A stretch of DNA of 64,000 nucleotides from Clostridiales bacterium (GCA_012513435.1 JAAZCE010000008.1:30046-94045); one strand, 5' to 3'; shown: positions 10,047 to 21,043, counted from the first letter of the stretch. Program-made: numbers and translations. Notes: a model not told the origin generated them from the sequence alone.

Positions 10047-11267
10047 ATGGAAAAGCTTACACTTGAAAAATTCGAGGAAGCATCGGAGCTGGTCAAGAAG
10101 GTCACCCTGCCCACAAAGCTTGAGTACAGCGAAACTCTAAGCGACAGAACAGGCGGCAAGATATATCTGAAGCCTGAAAACATGCAGTACACCGGCGCCT
10201 ATAAGGTCAGAGGCGCTTACTACAAGATAGCAACTTTAAGCGAATCTCAGAGAAAAAAAGGTCTTATTACGGCCTCAGCCGGCAATCACGCTCAAGGTGT
10301 GGCCTACGCCGCAAAGAAATTTGGATGCAAGGCGACCATCGTAATGCCTACGGTAACGCCTCTCATCAAGATAAACCGTACTAAAAGCTACGGTGCGGAA
10401 ATAGTTCTTCACGGAGACGTATACGACGACTCCTACGAGCACGCTGTAAAACTGGCAAAGGAACAGGGCCTAACCTTTATACATCCTTTTGACGACTTGG
10501 CTGTAGCAACTGGACAAGGCTCCATCGCCATGGAAATCGTTCAGGAGCTGCCTACGGTAGACTATATAATAGTCCCTATCGGAGGGGGCGGCTTAATTAC
10601 GGGCGTTTCCACACTGGCTAAGATGCTTAACCCTAAAATCAAGGTGGTTGGCGTAGAGCCAAAGACTGCAGCAAGCATGACTGCCGCCCTTGAAAACAAC
10701 GGCCCCATGACTCTTGAAAGCGCCAATACCATCGCTGACGGTACGGCGGTAAAAAAAGTCGGCGAAAAAATATTCCCATACTGCAAGGAAAATATAAGTC
10801 AAATCGTGAGAGTAGAGGACCATGAGCTTATCGGTGCTTTTCTCGACATGGTGGAAAACCACAAGATGATTGTGGAAAATTCAGGGCTTCTTTCCGTGGC
10901 TGCTCTCAAACAGCTGGACCTTAAGGGCAAAAAAGCCGTAGTAGTTCTCAGCGGCGGAAACATGGACGTTATCACCATGTCATCTGTGGTTCAACACGGC
11001 CTTATCCAAAAGGACAGGATATTCTCTGTTTCCGTTCTTCTTCCCGACAAGGCAGGCGAGCTTGTAAAGGTGGCTTCGACTATCGCTGATGCCGGCGGCA
11101 ATGTTATCAAGCTCGAGCACAATCAGTTTGTCAGCATCAACAGAATCAACGCCGTTGAACTGAGAATTACCATGGAAGCCTACGGCACGGAGCATAAGAA
11201 CAAGATACTCAAGGCTCTTGCAGATAAGGATCTGAATCCTCAGGTGGTAGACACTAAACTGTATTAA
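10047..11267 (+). CDS. ilvA: Threonine ammonia-lyase
   Basis: PLP lysine region KPENMQYTGAYKVRGAYYKI, SAGNHAQGVAYAA, C-terminal ACT-like domain. Confidence 0.93.
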   Translation: MEKLTLEKFEEASELVKKVTLPTKLEYSETLSDRTGGKIYLKPENMQYTGAYKVRGAYYKIATLSESQRKKGLITASAGNHAQGVAYAAKKFGCKATIVMPTVTPLIKINRTKSYGAEIVLHGDVYDDSYEHAVKLAKEQGLTFIHPFDDLAVATGQGSIAMEIVQELPTVDYIIVPIGGGGLITGVSTLAKMLNPKIKVVGVEPKTAASMTAALENNGPMTLESANTIADGTAVKKVGEKIFPYCKENISQIVRVEDHELIGAFLDMVENHKMIVENSGLLSVAALKQLDLKGKKAVVVLSGGNMDVITMSSVVQHGLIQKDRIFSVSVLLPDKAGELVKVASTIADAGGNVIKLEHNQFVSINRINAVELRITMEAYGTEHKNKILKALADKDLNPQVVDTKLY

Positions 11268-11285
11268 TGAGTCACTAAAATCTAA

Positions 11286-11335
11286 AAGTGAGTGGGAACC
11301 TCAGGGCTTTCTCTGATATTCACTCACTCTTTTAT
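11286..11335 (+). terminator. Terminator after ilvA
   Basis: AGTGAGTG ... CACTCACT stem followed by TTTTATT. Confidence 0.7.
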
Positions 11336-11431
11336 TGCTTTTGTTTATTCTTCTTTATTACTTTTGTATTACAGCTTCGGGAGCTTCCTTGCTGAGAACC
11401 TGCATCTTTACGTCCCCCTAATCCTTCTCGC

Positions 11432-12277
11432 TCAGCGGATACTAAAGCCCGTATGACTCAACCCTCCCAAGGTTCTTTCTGCCCATGAATACTGATTCAT
11501 ATATTCCCCCGTAAAGGTACTGATTGCCGCAGCGTTGCCGTCCAGTGCCATATAATAGTCACAGTCAATCTTCGTCGTATCCACACGAATACTATTGTAC
11601 TTCTTCGAGATTATACCTTCTATTCCAGCGGCCGCAAGTGATTTCTTTAAATCAGAAATGATTTTTTCCGCGTAGTTCATTATCCTCTTACTGTAGGGAG
11701 CCTCCTCCCAGAGAACCTCCGACAGCTCCTTAATGGTTACCTCCGCACCCCTTCTGTCTATAAGGTATGCAAGACACTCCTTGGACTTGCTCCTTGCAAA
11801 ATTAACAGGCATACCTCCATTTTTATCAAAAACTGTAAAATTCCCAAAGGTCTGCACAAAGGGCTTGCCAGAATTCGGTTCATCTGCTTTTACAGGATTT
11901 CTTAGGTTATTCAGCTCCAAGGAAAGGTCTTCTTCGTCAATTGGTTTGATAAGATATCCGCTAGCGTGCATCCTTATAGCCTCGTAGGAATATCGAGAAT
12001 CTCTTGCCGTAAATACGATGTTTAAGAGAGGGCAAATCTCTTTAAAACGAAAAGCAAAGTCCACGCCGTTTGCTCCCTTCATCTGTGTGTCTAGGATAAC
12101 AACATCAACTGGACTTCTCTCTAGGTACCGCATAGCTTCCACAGGGCTTAAAAATCCAAGAGCTTCGTAGGCCGGGGAAATTTTTTCAAGCAAAGAAAGC
12201 GTATTATCAAGATCAAATTTTTCTTCATCAACAACTATTATCCGCAATGCCGTACCCTCCTGTTTTATTGACTGCAT
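11432..12277 (-). CDS. Response regulator with receiver domain and C-terminal winged-helix DNA-binding domain
   Basis: LRIIVVDEEKFDLDNTL...DVVILDTQMKGANGVDFA receiver; C-terminal SRSKECLAYLIDRRGAEVTIKELSEVLW. Confidence 0.85.
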   Translation of the reverse strand: MQSIKQEGTALRIIVVDEEKFDLDNTLSLLEKISPAYEALGFLSPVEAMRYLERSPVDVVILDTQMKGANGVDFAFRFKEICPLLNIVFTARDSRYSYEAIRMHASGYLIKPIDEEDLSLELNNLRNPVKADEPNSGKPFVQTFGNFTVFDKNGGMPVNFARSKSKECLAYLIDRRGAEVTIKELSEVLWEEAPYSKRIMNYAEKIISDLKKSLAAAGIEGIISKKYNSIRVDTTKIDCDYYMALDGNAAAISTFTGEYMNQYSWAERTLGGLSHTGFSIR

Positions 12278-12325
12278 TTTATCACATCTGTGTCGGCTCG
12301 ATCAATTTTCATGAGTCATATCGTC

Positions 12326-12643
12326 CTAATAATACTGTTTTATATATTCTTCTACCGTAGCCATGACCTCTTCAAAGCCTACCACACATTCCCAGTCGCC
12401 CGGAATATAGTGCTTTATAAGCCCATAAATCCACTCCCTGTAATATTCAAGAGCTGATTCACTGGTTTCGCCCCTGCCCTGACTTTTTAACTTCCTTATA
12501 TCGGTTCTGGCGTATTCGACTGTAATTTTACATCGTCGCTTTTCAATGCCTTGGGTGGCATCATATACACTGACAACGCAGTTGGTGGGCAATACAATAT
12601 CTATTGCCAATCTTATTTTACGCATAGTATCCTGTCTCCTCAA
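12326..12643 (-). CDS. Hypothetical protein (105 aa)
   Basis: ORF abutting the ZIP transporter gene on the same strand; no family recognised. Confidence 0.6.
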   Translation of the reverse strand: MRRQDTMRKIRLAIDIVLPTNCVVSVYDATQGIEKRRCKITVEYARTDIRKLKSQGRGETSESALEYYREWIYGLIKHYIPGDWECVVGFEEVMATVEEYIKQYY

Positions 12644-13416
12644 CCAAGAGCAACGTCAAGTGTCATCATAAGACTAAAGCCAAGGACAAAAAATACAGTT
12701 CCCATATTGGAATGGCTTCCTTGAGTCATCTCGGGAATCAATTCCTCCACTACCACATAAATCATGGCTCCAGCGGCAAAGCTGAGCAAATAAGGCAGGG
12801 CCGGTAAAATAAATCCCGCCGCCAAAATTGTCAGCAACGCGCCTACAGGCTCTACCGCGCCCGACAACATGCCATAGACAAATGCCTTGGGCTTTCTCAG
12901 ACCCTCCGCTCTGAGAGGCATGGATATAATCGCTCCTTCAGGAAAGTTCTGAATAGCTATTCCGATAGCCAGTGCAAGGGCTGCCATAATGGTGATTTCC
13001 GTGTTTCCGGACATATATCCTGCGAAGACAACACCTACTGCCATTCCTTCTGGAATGTTATGAAGCGTTACTGCCAACATGAGCATAGTAGACTTTTTCA
13101 GCTTACTCTTAGGCCCCTCTGCTTCGTCGGCGCTTCTATGTAAGTGTGGAATAATATGATCCAAAGCCAAAAGAAACAGCGCACCTATCCAGAACCCCAC
13201 CACGGCTGGAACAAATGACAGCTTTCCCATTCCTTGTGATTGCTCCATGGCAGGAATGAGCAAGCTCCAGACTGACGCAGCTACCATAACCCCTGCGGCA
13301 AATCCATTAAGAGCCCGCTGTACCGTATCGCTAAAGTCTTTTCGCACCAAAAACACACAGGCTGCCCCTAAAGAGGTCCCAAGAAAAGGAATCATTATGC
13401 CTGCAAATATTTCCAT
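12640..13416 (-). CDS. ZIP family metal transporter
   Basis: LHNIPEGMAVGVVFAGY, QNFPEGAIISMPLRAEG; start set at MEIFAGIMIPF, preceded by GGAGTGACATTT. Confidence 0.92.
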   Translation of the reverse strand: MEIFAGIMIPFLGTSLGAACVFLVRKDFSDTVQRALNGFAAGVMVAASVWSLLIPAMEQSQGMGKLSFVPAVVGFWIGALFLLALDHIIPHLHRSADEAEGPKSKLKKSTMLMLAVTLHNIPEGMAVGVVFAGYMSGNTEITIMAALALAIGIAIQNFPEGAIISMPLRAEGLRKPKAFVYGMLSGAVEPVGALLTILAAGFILPALPYLLSFAAGAMIYVVVEELIPEMTQGSHSNMGTVFFVLGFSLMMTLDVALG

Positions 13417-13429
13417 AAATGTCACTCCT

Positions 13430-14212
13430 CTATTTTCTGTCCAAATAAAATCTTCGACGATATTTAAAGCCTGCGTACTTGAGTACCTGCTGCATATATA
13501 TAGCATCATAGGCTCCGCCAACTGCACCTACTATAGGGATTCCCTGCAAAAACTTCATGTAAAGAAGCTCCTTGGAAAGCGAGTTGGCCGCCTTCTTAAT
13601 ATAGTCCTGGCGCTGATAATCGTCGGGCAAATTGCCGGTTTCTATGAATTCGTTTATTTGTTCATCAATCTTTTGCAAATCGTTTCCGTAAGAAACGGAA
13701 CCCCTTATAAGCAGCAAAATGAAGTAGCGTTCTTCCTCAGTTTCGTACTGATATCCGTAGTGAAGAGTCATCTGGTAAATTCCCTTAAGCAGCCCGGCAG
13801 TAAATAGGGGTATATCTGGAATGCCTATGCCAAGAATCCCTAAACCTACTCCCGAAGCCCCGGAAATGGCCACATTGACTGCATGAGAGCCATTTGCTTT
13901 CTTGGAGAATCTCTTAAGAGATTTCCTGTTTCGCTGTACTCCGTCTGCAAAATCGTTTATCATGAATTTGTTATTGATTTTTTTCTTGTTGTAGGTCTTC
14001 TCTATTATCCCTGTTCCCTGTTCAAAAACCATGGAAAAGGCCTTTGCAAAGGCAGCATCCAGTGTATGCTGGAGCTTTGAGGGCACCTTGTCGTCCAATA
14101 GCCTGTTGAGTTTAGTGTCCTTTTTGCTTATTCTGTTGAAAAGGAATCGGTCTTCCTGTCTTTTTAGCCTCTGCCATTCCTTACGCAGGGCTTTTTCTTG
14201 TTTTTTATCCAT
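13430..14212 (-). CDS. EcsC family protein
   Basis: SGASGVGLGILGIGIPDIPLFTAGLLKGIYQ...; start set at MDKKQEKALRKEW. Confidence 0.85.
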   Translation of the reverse strand: MDKKQEKALRKEWQRLKRQEDRFLFNRISKKDTKLNRLLDDKVPSKLQHTLDAAFAKAFSMVFEQGTGIIEKTYNKKKINNKFMINDFADGVQRNRKSLKRFSKKANGSHAVNVAISGASGVGLGILGIGIPDIPLFTAGLLKGIYQMTLHYGYQYETEEERYFILLLIRGSVSYGNDLQKIDEQINEFIETGNLPDDYQRQDYIKKAANSLSKELLYMKFLQGIPIVGAVGGAYDAIYMQQVLKYAGFKYRRRFYLDRK

Positions 14213-14219
14213 ATTAAGA

Positions 14220-15122
14220 TTATACCCTATTTCCCGGAATTTTTTTCTTGCTTTCCCAAACACACCACCACCCAATAGTGACAATGATTATGGCTGCCCC
14301 TATCAATGCGAAGGTTCCCGGTGCTTCCCCATCAAAGATGAACACCCATACAGGATTCAGCAGAGGCTCCAGCATTCCAATGAGGGAGCAGGCAAGAGGC
14401 GGACAGTATTTTGACGCTACCGTATAAAGAACGTAAGGAATACCCAGCTGAAAAACCCCCAATATAATGGCGTATATTATTTCCGTTCCCGTAGGTTCAA
14501 AGGGCACAAATGCCAGTGTCACACAGCCTGCGACAGAAGTAATGACGTGAGCAAGGAGAATACCTGTCATCCTTACCGAATCATCATCTCGCGCCTGGCC
14601 CACTGCAACGAACATTACCGCCAGGAATATTCCTGCCAAAATCCCCAGTAAATTACCAACTATGCTTCCTGGAGAAAGCTGGTCAAAGAAAAACAAGGCA
14701 ATGCCGATGACAGTAACAGCTACCACTGTAACATCTGTCCTGTTAAGTTTTTTCTTTAAAAATAATGCGGAAATTATCAGTATGAAAACAGGTGCCATGT
14801 ATTGTAGGACTATGGCATTTGCTGCTGTAGTCAACTTATTTGCCATAACAAAGCATATGCATGAGCAGGACAGGCCTGCCCCTGCCATAAAAGTCCATTT
14901 GTTGAACTTTAGCTTTCTTCCCGTGGCCGCCATAAAAATGCCTAATACAACTGCGCTGACGATACTCCGGAATCCTGCAATGAGCAGAGGGTTCCAGGAT
15001 ATCCACTTAATAAAAATCCCTGCAATACTCCAGAGGCAGGCACATAATGCCATAAGCCCCATTGACTGACGTTCCTTTGTCACTTTCACTTTCCTTTCTC
15101 TTATGCTTTCTCCATAATCCAT
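14220..15122 (-). CDS. DMT superfamily (EamA) transporter
   Basis: About ten hydrophobic segments in two EamA repeats. Confidence 0.9.
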   Translation of the reverse strand: MDYGESIRERKVKVTKERQSMGLMALCACLWSIAGIFIKWISWNPLLIAGFRSIVSAVVLGIFMAATGRKLKFNKWTFMAGAGLSCSCICFVMANKLTTAANAIVLQYMAPVFILIISALFLKKKLNRTDVTVVAVTVIGIALFFFDQLSPGSIVGNLLGILAGIFLAVMFVAVGQARDDDSVRMTGILLAHVITSVAGCVTLAFVPFEPTGTEIIYAIILGVFQLGIPYVLYTVASKYCPPLACSLIGMLEPLLNPVWVFIFDGEAPGTFALIGAAIIIVTIGWWCVWESKKKIPGNRV

Positions 15123-15281
15123 TTTTTATTTACTAGTATATCATTTTTTTGGTATCCGACCAACAGTCGTGTTGCAAAGAAGAGCGATTTTATTGACAAA
15201 GCAGGATCATATGATATAAGTTAATCATGGTTGGCGCGCAACCGGGGAAATTAAAACCGCAAAACATCAGGGAGGAACACC

Positions 15282-16280
15282 ATGGAAAAAATTACATTTG
15301 GAAAATACATTCTAGAAAAAAGGAAGTCCATGTCCTTGTCTCAAAAGGAATTGGCAGACAAGCTATATATCACAGAATCAGCGGTCAGCAAATGGGAGCG
15401 TGGCCTTTCATATCCTGATATTACTCTAGTCACGCCTATATGCGAAACGCTGCAGGTCAGTGAACATGAACTTATAACGGCCAGTGATGATCATTATCAG
15501 CGAGAACTGGAAAATGATGCGCGAAGTTTCAGAAGCTTGATTAAAAAATATTCTATAATAACATATTTAATATACGGTATACCTCTTATCACATGCCTTA
15601 TCTGCAACATAGCCGTGAACCATACCTTGTCCTGGTTCTTTATAGTGCTTACATCGGAGATGGTCGCTTTCTCATTGACCAATGTGCCTGTGTTGGCGGA
15701 AAAGAAAAAAGGCCTTCTTACCCTTGGAGCATTCTACGTGTCGCTGAACCTACTCCTCTTAACATGCTATATCATTATAGGAGGCAGCTGGCTTGGAATA
15801 ACATCCATGTCACTGCTTCTCGCCTTCGTTGTTGTATTCCTGCCTTTCATTCTCCGTAGCATTCCGCTTCCGGAACCTATAGGCTCTCATAAGGCCCTTC
15901 TGTGTACCACCATAGACACCATATTGGTTTTCGCACTGGTAATGGTAATAACAGGCGATTCCTTAATGTCTATTGCTATGCTTTCTACAACCTTCGGCGT
16001 AAGCTTTGCGTGGATATATATGCTAGTTATAAGATACATCCACTGCAACGGTCTGTTCAAGGCTTCCATTTGCATATTTGTAGCAGGTATATATACAGCC
16101 CTATCAAACAGTATTTTCTCTGTAATAATCGACCATGCGCCTTTTCATATGCCCGCCTTTAATATTCTCATCTGGAACGAGGCTAATATGAATGGTAACA
16201 TCGCATTTCTTATTATGGCAGTTGCCCTTTGCTTTGCCATAGGAGGAATCGCGCTGACAGTTAATTCAGCAAGAAAATAA
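15282..16280 (+). CDS. XRE-family HTH regulator with C-terminal membrane domain
   Basis: ILEKRKSMSLSQKELADKLYITESAVSKWERGLSYPDI HTH, then multiple TM helices. Confidence 0.9.
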   Translation: MEKITFGKYILEKRKSMSLSQKELADKLYITESAVSKWERGLSYPDITLVTPICETLQVSEHELITASDDHYQRELENDARSFRSLIKKYSIITYLIYGIPLITCLICNIAVNHTLSWFFIVLTSEMVAFSLTNVPVLAEKKKGLLTLGAFYVSLNLLLLTCYIIIGGSWLGITSMSLLLAFVVVFLPFILRSIPLPEPIGSHKALLCTTIDTILVFALVMVITGDSLMSIAMLSTTFGVSFAWIYMLVIRYIHCNGLFKASICIFVAGIYTALSNSIFSVIIDHAPFHMPAFNILIWNEANMNGNIAFLIMAVALCFAIGGIALTVNSARK

Positions 16281-16293
16281 AAGTCCCATCAAC

Positions 16294-16626
16294 TTGAATA
16301 CAGGCATCATGATTAATAAATTGCAACAGAAGCATCGTCGTCTCTCCTACGCGGTTCAAAACTTACAAAGGCTGTACGCTACGTTTCAAAATCAGAAGAC
16401 ATATATGGGAAACTTCCTTCTTGATGGAAGATCATCACTTTCAAACAACGCTACAGAAAATGCTATCAGACCATTTGTGACAGGTCGCAAGAACTGGCTG
16501 TTTGCAGACATGCCTAAAGGTGCGGATGCATCGTCTGCAGTCTACAGCCTTGTCCAAACGGCTAAAGCAAGACTTATTATTCATAATTCACCTCCTGACG
16601 GGTTACTTGAGACCCGCCTGTTTTAA
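16294..16626 (+). pseudogene. IS66-family transposase C-terminal fragment
   Basis: FLLDGRSSLSNNATENAIRPFVTGRKNWLFADMPKGADASSAVYSLVQTAKA; most of the transposase is absent. Confidence 0.85.
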
Positions 16627-16738
16627 AATTGCACTCTCCAAACCCTTTTTAAGTTCTTTACTATGAAGAGGGACTTCGGTCTGTCTATTAGTTTTAACAT
16701 TTCTCATTTTTACGTGAGAACCATTCTGACTAACTTGT

Positions 16739-16942
16739 TCAAAACCGTTTTGCTTTTATCCGTTTCAACACAATGGAGAACACCACAGAGGCAATCAGCA
16801 ATATGCCCAGCAGCACGATTACCCATCTAAAAGCTCTGATGGTTTCCAGCTCAAATGCAGAAAATGCTACTATTGCAGCTACGCATAGTATGAAAACACC
16901 GAAGCTAACGTGAGACCATATCGCAATAGTTTTCTTTTTCAT
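16739..16942 (-). CDS. Small two-TM membrane protein
   Basis: 67-aa ORF with two hydrophobic segments. Confidence 0.55.
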   Translation of the reverse strand: MKKKTIAIWSHVSFGVFILCVAAIVAFSAFELETIRAFRWVIVLLGILLIASVVFSIVLKRIKAKRF

Positions 16943-16985
16943 GATTACTTCAACTCCTAGAAACCCTTATTAACAGCTGTAGCTT

Positions 16986-17831
16986 CTATATCTCTATATT
17001 GTCAATAAGCCTAGCCTTTCCCAGCTTCACTGCTACTGCCATGAGGCATCTACCTTGTCCTGTTACCTGTGGTACTGGCTGCATAGTCAGTCCGTCGACT
17101 ATTTCTGCATATTCAGTTTGCAGCATTGGCTCGTCATACATGGAACGTTTAAAGCTTTCCGTAAGCACACAGGAATGATGTTCGCCGCAGATGACCATTT
17201 TTTTTACCTGTAAAAGCGCCGCATATATCTTAGGGGCTACGGCGCGCTCGCCATGGGTCAAATATGAATTCCTTGAACTTTTAGCAAGGCCGTCAGCCTC
17301 ACGAACACAGTCACAGCCGACGATTTTGATATCAATATTCAGATCATTGACCATCTGTTTTACAACGGCAAGCTGCTGGGCGTCCTTCTTTCCAAAATAC
17401 GCCCTATCAGGCGTTACAATATTGAAGAGCTTGCTGACTACTGTACATACACCCTTGAACATATTTTCCCTGCTGGCACCGCAAAGCCCCTCACTTATTA
17501 CAGACATATCCACAAAGGAATAAAAGCTCTTTGTGTACATTTCTTCGGCTTCAGGGTTAAATATCAAATCCGCTCCCAGCTCCTGGCACATCCGGCTGTC
17601 ACGCTCCATGTCCCGGGGATAGACTCCCATATCCTCACCTAGAGAAAACTGCATGGGATTTACGAAAACGCTGACAACAGTCCTGTCGTTTTCCTTTACA
17701 GACCTGGCAATCAAACTGCCGTGGCCCTCATGAAGAAAGCCCATAGTGGGAACCAGACCGACGGTGAGGCCCGACTTCTTCCAATCCTTTATTATTTTTC
17801 TCGTTTCACCAATAGTTTTAATTATATTCAT
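16986..17831 (-). CDS. panC: Pantothenate synthetase
   Basis: VGLVPTMGFLHEGHGSLI, VFVNPMQF, AYFGKKDAQQLAVV. Confidence 0.97.
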   Translation of the reverse strand: MNIIKTIGETRKIIKDWKKSGLTVGLVPTMGFLHEGHGSLIARSVKENDRTVVSVFVNPMQFSLGEDMGVYPRDMERDSRMCQELGADLIFNPEAEEMYTKSFYSFVDMSVISEGLCGASRENMFKGVCTVVSKLFNIVTPDRAYFGKKDAQQLAVVKQMVNDLNIDIKIVGCDCVREADGLAKSSRNSYLTHGERAVAPKIYAALLQVKKMVICGEHHSCVLTESFKRSMYDEPMLQTEYAEIVDGLTMQPVPQVTGQGRCLMAVAVKLGKARLIDNIEI

Positions 17832-17844
17832 TTATTTTCCCCTG

Positions 17845-18672
17845 TTATTTCACCGTGTCAACAATATCATCATCGACCTTGAATTCATGCTCAGCTGACG
17901 GAAAAGTACCATCGCTTACCTCTGTAATGTACTGCCCTACGGCATCCCTTACCATTAAGCCCACGTCTGCAAATTTCTTTGCAAACTTGGGTGTGAAATC
18001 AGAAAACAGGCCCAGCATGTCTTGATAAACGAGAACCTGTCCATCGCATCCGTTACCGGCTCCGATACCGATTGTCGGGATACCGATGTTTTGCGATACC
18101 TTCTTTGCCAGCTTCGCTGGAACACATTCAAGGACTAATGCGAAGGCTCCTGCAGCTTCTACTGCTCTGGCCTCATCCATCAACTTCTGGGCTGCCGTAC
18201 TGCTTTTTCCCTGAACCTTGAATCCGCCAAAAGCATTTACCGACTGGGGAGTCAAGCCTAAATGAGCCATAACGGGAATAGACGCATCAACTATAGCTTT
18301 TATCTGAGGAATTACTTCCATACCGCCTTCTAGCTTAACGCACTGAGCTCTGCCTTCTTTAATCAGTCGCCCAGCATTTTTCACCGCATCATATACAGAC
18401 GTCTGATACGACATAAAGGGCATATCCGCAACCACTAAGGCGTTCTTAGCACCGCGGGCAACTGCCGCCGTATGATGTATCATGTCCTCCATGGTCACCG
18501 GTAAGGTATCCTCATAACCCAGGCATACCATGCCCACCGAATCTCCCACTAAAATGGCGTTAACTCCTGCTTCGTCAAAAATCTTGGCAAACGAATAATC
18601 ATATGCAGTAATCATGGACTGCTTCATGTTATCGGCCTTGGCCTTTTTGAATGTAACTACTGTGTTCTTCAT
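17845..18672 (-). CDS. panB: 3-methyl-2-oxobutanoate hydroxymethyltransferase
   Basis: [47 protein letters not shown]. Confidence 0.97.
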   Translation of the reverse strand: MKNTVVTFKKAKADNMKQSMITAYDYSFAKIFDEAGVNAILVGDSVGMVCLGYEDTLPVTMEDMIHHTAAVARGAKNALVVADMPFMSYQTSVYDAVKNAGRLIKEGRAQCVKLEGGMEVIPQIKAIVDASIPVMAHLGLTPQSVNAFGGFKVQGKSSTAAQKLMDEARAVEAAGAFALVLECVPAKLAKKVSQNIGIPTIGIGAGNGCDGQVLVYQDMLGLFSDFTPKFAKKFADVGLMVRDAVGQYITEVSDGTFPSAEHEFKVDDDIVDTVK

Positions 18673-19510
18673 TTTTTTCCTCCAGTAATTCTTGCAATTC
18701 GCTATAGTTTCTGTTTTTATTTTTCTCCCGTGCTATGTCAACAAGCTCCAGGGATAATAAACGGTATATTTCTTTCGAGTTTCCTTCAAGACCTTCAAGG
18801 TGCGTTCTGATGGTCTGCTCGTCCCCTCGTTCTATCGGACCGGTCAAGGCCTGCTCAGTCCCTTTCTCACATACTGCATCTATGTTGCTTTTCATCAAGG
18901 GCGTCAGCAGATGTAAAGCTCCCTGCCGGCTGAATCCGCACTCCTGCAGCTTATTTATGGAAAGCTCTGCCAGGGCGACCATCAGGTTGCTGGCTATGCT
19001 GGCTGCACAATGGTAGCTACCTTTTTTATCAGTTTCTATTAGTGTCACTATGTTTCCGCATTTTGTAAGCATGCTTTTTAAAATGCTAACGGTTTCCGGC
19101 TGGCCTTCTATTGTAAAGGGTGCTTCCGACAAATCGGTTTTCCTGCTGCTTATAGCTATCATGGGGTGAGCAGAGGCGCATTTATCACTGGCACATAATA
19201 AAGACTCCGATGACAAGGAACCGCTGAGATGGCATAAGTGCTTTCCATTTAAATCATACTTTGATGAATTTTCGGAAAGAGTCTGTGCCACCTGTCCTAT
19301 GGTCCTGTCGGGAGTCGTAATAAATATCATATCACTTTTTGCTATAAGTTCTTCTAAATCAGAAAAGGCAGTTGATTTTGTAAAATCAGCTGCCTGCTTT
19401 GAACTCTCAATGGATTTGCTATAATACCCTGCTATTGGTATTTCTTTGCTCTTAAAGTAAATGCCTAGGGAAGTTCCAGCCTTCCCGGCTCCAATAAATC
19501 CTGTTTTCAT
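18629..19510 (-). CDS. Rossmann-fold NAD(P)-binding protein with DUF2520-type C-terminus
   Basis: [20 protein letters not shown]...; start set after GGAGGTGATTTAC; overlaps panB. Confidence 0.85.
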   Translation of the reverse strand: MKTGFIGAGKAGTSLGIYFKSKEIPIAGYYSKSIESSKQAADFTKSTAFSDLEELIAKSDMIFITTPDRTIGQVAQTLSENSSKYDLNGKHLCHLSGSLSSESLLCASDKCASAHPMIAISSRKTDLSEAPFTIEGQPETVSILKSMLTKCGNIVTLIETDKKGSYHCAASIASNLMVALAELSINKLQECGFSRQGALHLLTPLMKSNIDAVCEKGTEQALTGPIERGDEQTIRTHLEGLEGNSKEIYRLLSLELVDIAREKNKNRNYSELQELLEEKNEEHSSYIQKGQGR

Positions 19511-19809
19511 GTAAATCACCTCCATAAATTCCGGCGATGATATGATTTCAAGTCCCACTCCCTGTGGATATAGGCTTTCGATTTATGTTTTTATTAAGTT
19601 GTGTTTTGGTTTTCTTATCTACTTGCCGGCTTCCGCGCATTTGTTTATGCTGCAGTGCCTGTGAGACTTTATTAGTATAACACGTTTTGAAATGGTTGCA
19701 AGGATTTTTGTCGCTGCATATTCCCATTCTTATTCCCATGAGACAAACTGCTGCTGTTTTTAAATCCTAATCACCTGCCATTTCTCAACACCTTCTCGTT
19801 TCTTTCAAT

Positions 19810-20325
19810 TTAAATATTCTTTCTGATTATCAATGAGTTTCTTCCATTGACGTATTCGTATTGTACGCTACCTGCAAGCCGGTTCACCATGCTTTTAACA
19901 GTCAGTCCTCCACCGTCAGCCAAGGTTTTTAACAACCTCTCTTCTCCAAAAATTTCATGAGCAATATTCTCCGACTCCGTTACACCATCCGTATACAGGT
20001 ACAGCGCATCCCCATCGTCTAACACGAATTCATATTCCTTGTACATGGTCATATCCATGCCTGCCAGGATAAATCCGCTCTTGTTTTTCATGTATCGGTA
20101 CTCTCCGTTCTGTTGGACTACAGGGGGATTATGCCCTGCATTCACATATATAGTCTTTCCCGTGGAGATTTCAAACATGCACATCCATGCAGTAACGAAC
20201 ATATTAGCATCGTTTTGTTCACACAGCTGTCTGTTTGCTGCTGCAAACGCCTCTGCCGGCGACATTCCGGATTGCATGTTATTCTTTATTATAGTCTTGG
20301 ATACAATCATGAATAGGAGCTTACA
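19810..20325 (-). pseudogene. 5'-truncated SpoIIE/PP2C-type phosphatase
   Basis: LLFMIVSKTIIKN...ANMFVTAWMCMFEISTGKTIYVNAGHNPP...YTDGVTESEN; N-terminal half missing, abuts an IS3 remnant. Confidence 0.8.
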
Positions 20326-21043
20326 AAATCACTCATGTTCTTGAGCGTGATTATGGTGTTAATATCAGTGTCGGCAGAGTGTACCCACTGATGAAAACCA
20401 TGCAACTTCCAAAGATGTCCACACGTAAACCAAATTGCACTTATGCGACATCTGATATTGAATGCCCAAATCACCTTAAACAAAAATTCTATCCTGAGGA
20501 ACCTAATCAGGTATGGGCAAGTGATATTACCTATTTGCGTGTTGGTAGCACCTGGTTCTATTTATGTGTAATCATTGACCTTTTTTCTAGGAAAGTAATT
20601 TCCTGGAAAATTTCAGAAAACAATAATGTTGCCCTTACAATAGCCACCTTCAAATCAGCCTTTGAAGCTAGAAACCACCCTAAATATTTATTGTTTCACT
20701 CAGATAGGGGGGTGTCAGTACACCGCCTCATCTTTTCGCAAATTACTAGATTACTGCGATGTTTTGCAATCCTTTTCCAAAAAGGGTTACCCGTTTGATA
20801 ATGCTGTATTAGAAAATTTCTTTAAGTATCTAAAACCCTAAGAAACTAACCGTAACACATATCATTCGCTTAATGAATTGCAGCTATCCATCTTTGATTA
20901 TATTGAAGGTTTCTACAATTCCAGGCGGCCACATGGCACTCTTAATATAATGACCCCTGCTGAAAAGGAAGCTGCTTTCTTCAGGTCAGCTTAACCGGCC
21001 TGAAAATATTTTTTATTTTTGTGTCCAAAATATTGACTATAGT
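20320..21043 (+). mobile_element. Degenerate IS3-family insertion sequence
   Basis: Encloses the broken OrfB and trailing AT-rich DNA ending ...AAATATTGACTATAGTTCA; exact ends not determined. Confidence 0.6.
20326..20994 (+). pseudogene. IS3-family transposase OrfB remnant
   Basis: VWASDITYLRVGSTWFYLCVIIDLFSRKVISW..., frameshift near 20710 (DRG/QYTASSFRKLLDYC), internal TAA near 20839, ends FFRSA*. Confidence 0.88.

Noticed and set aside
19548-19739. 63-aa minus-strand ORF upstream of the DUF2520 gene
   Set aside because: No ribosome-binding site or domain seen; basic low-complexity translation
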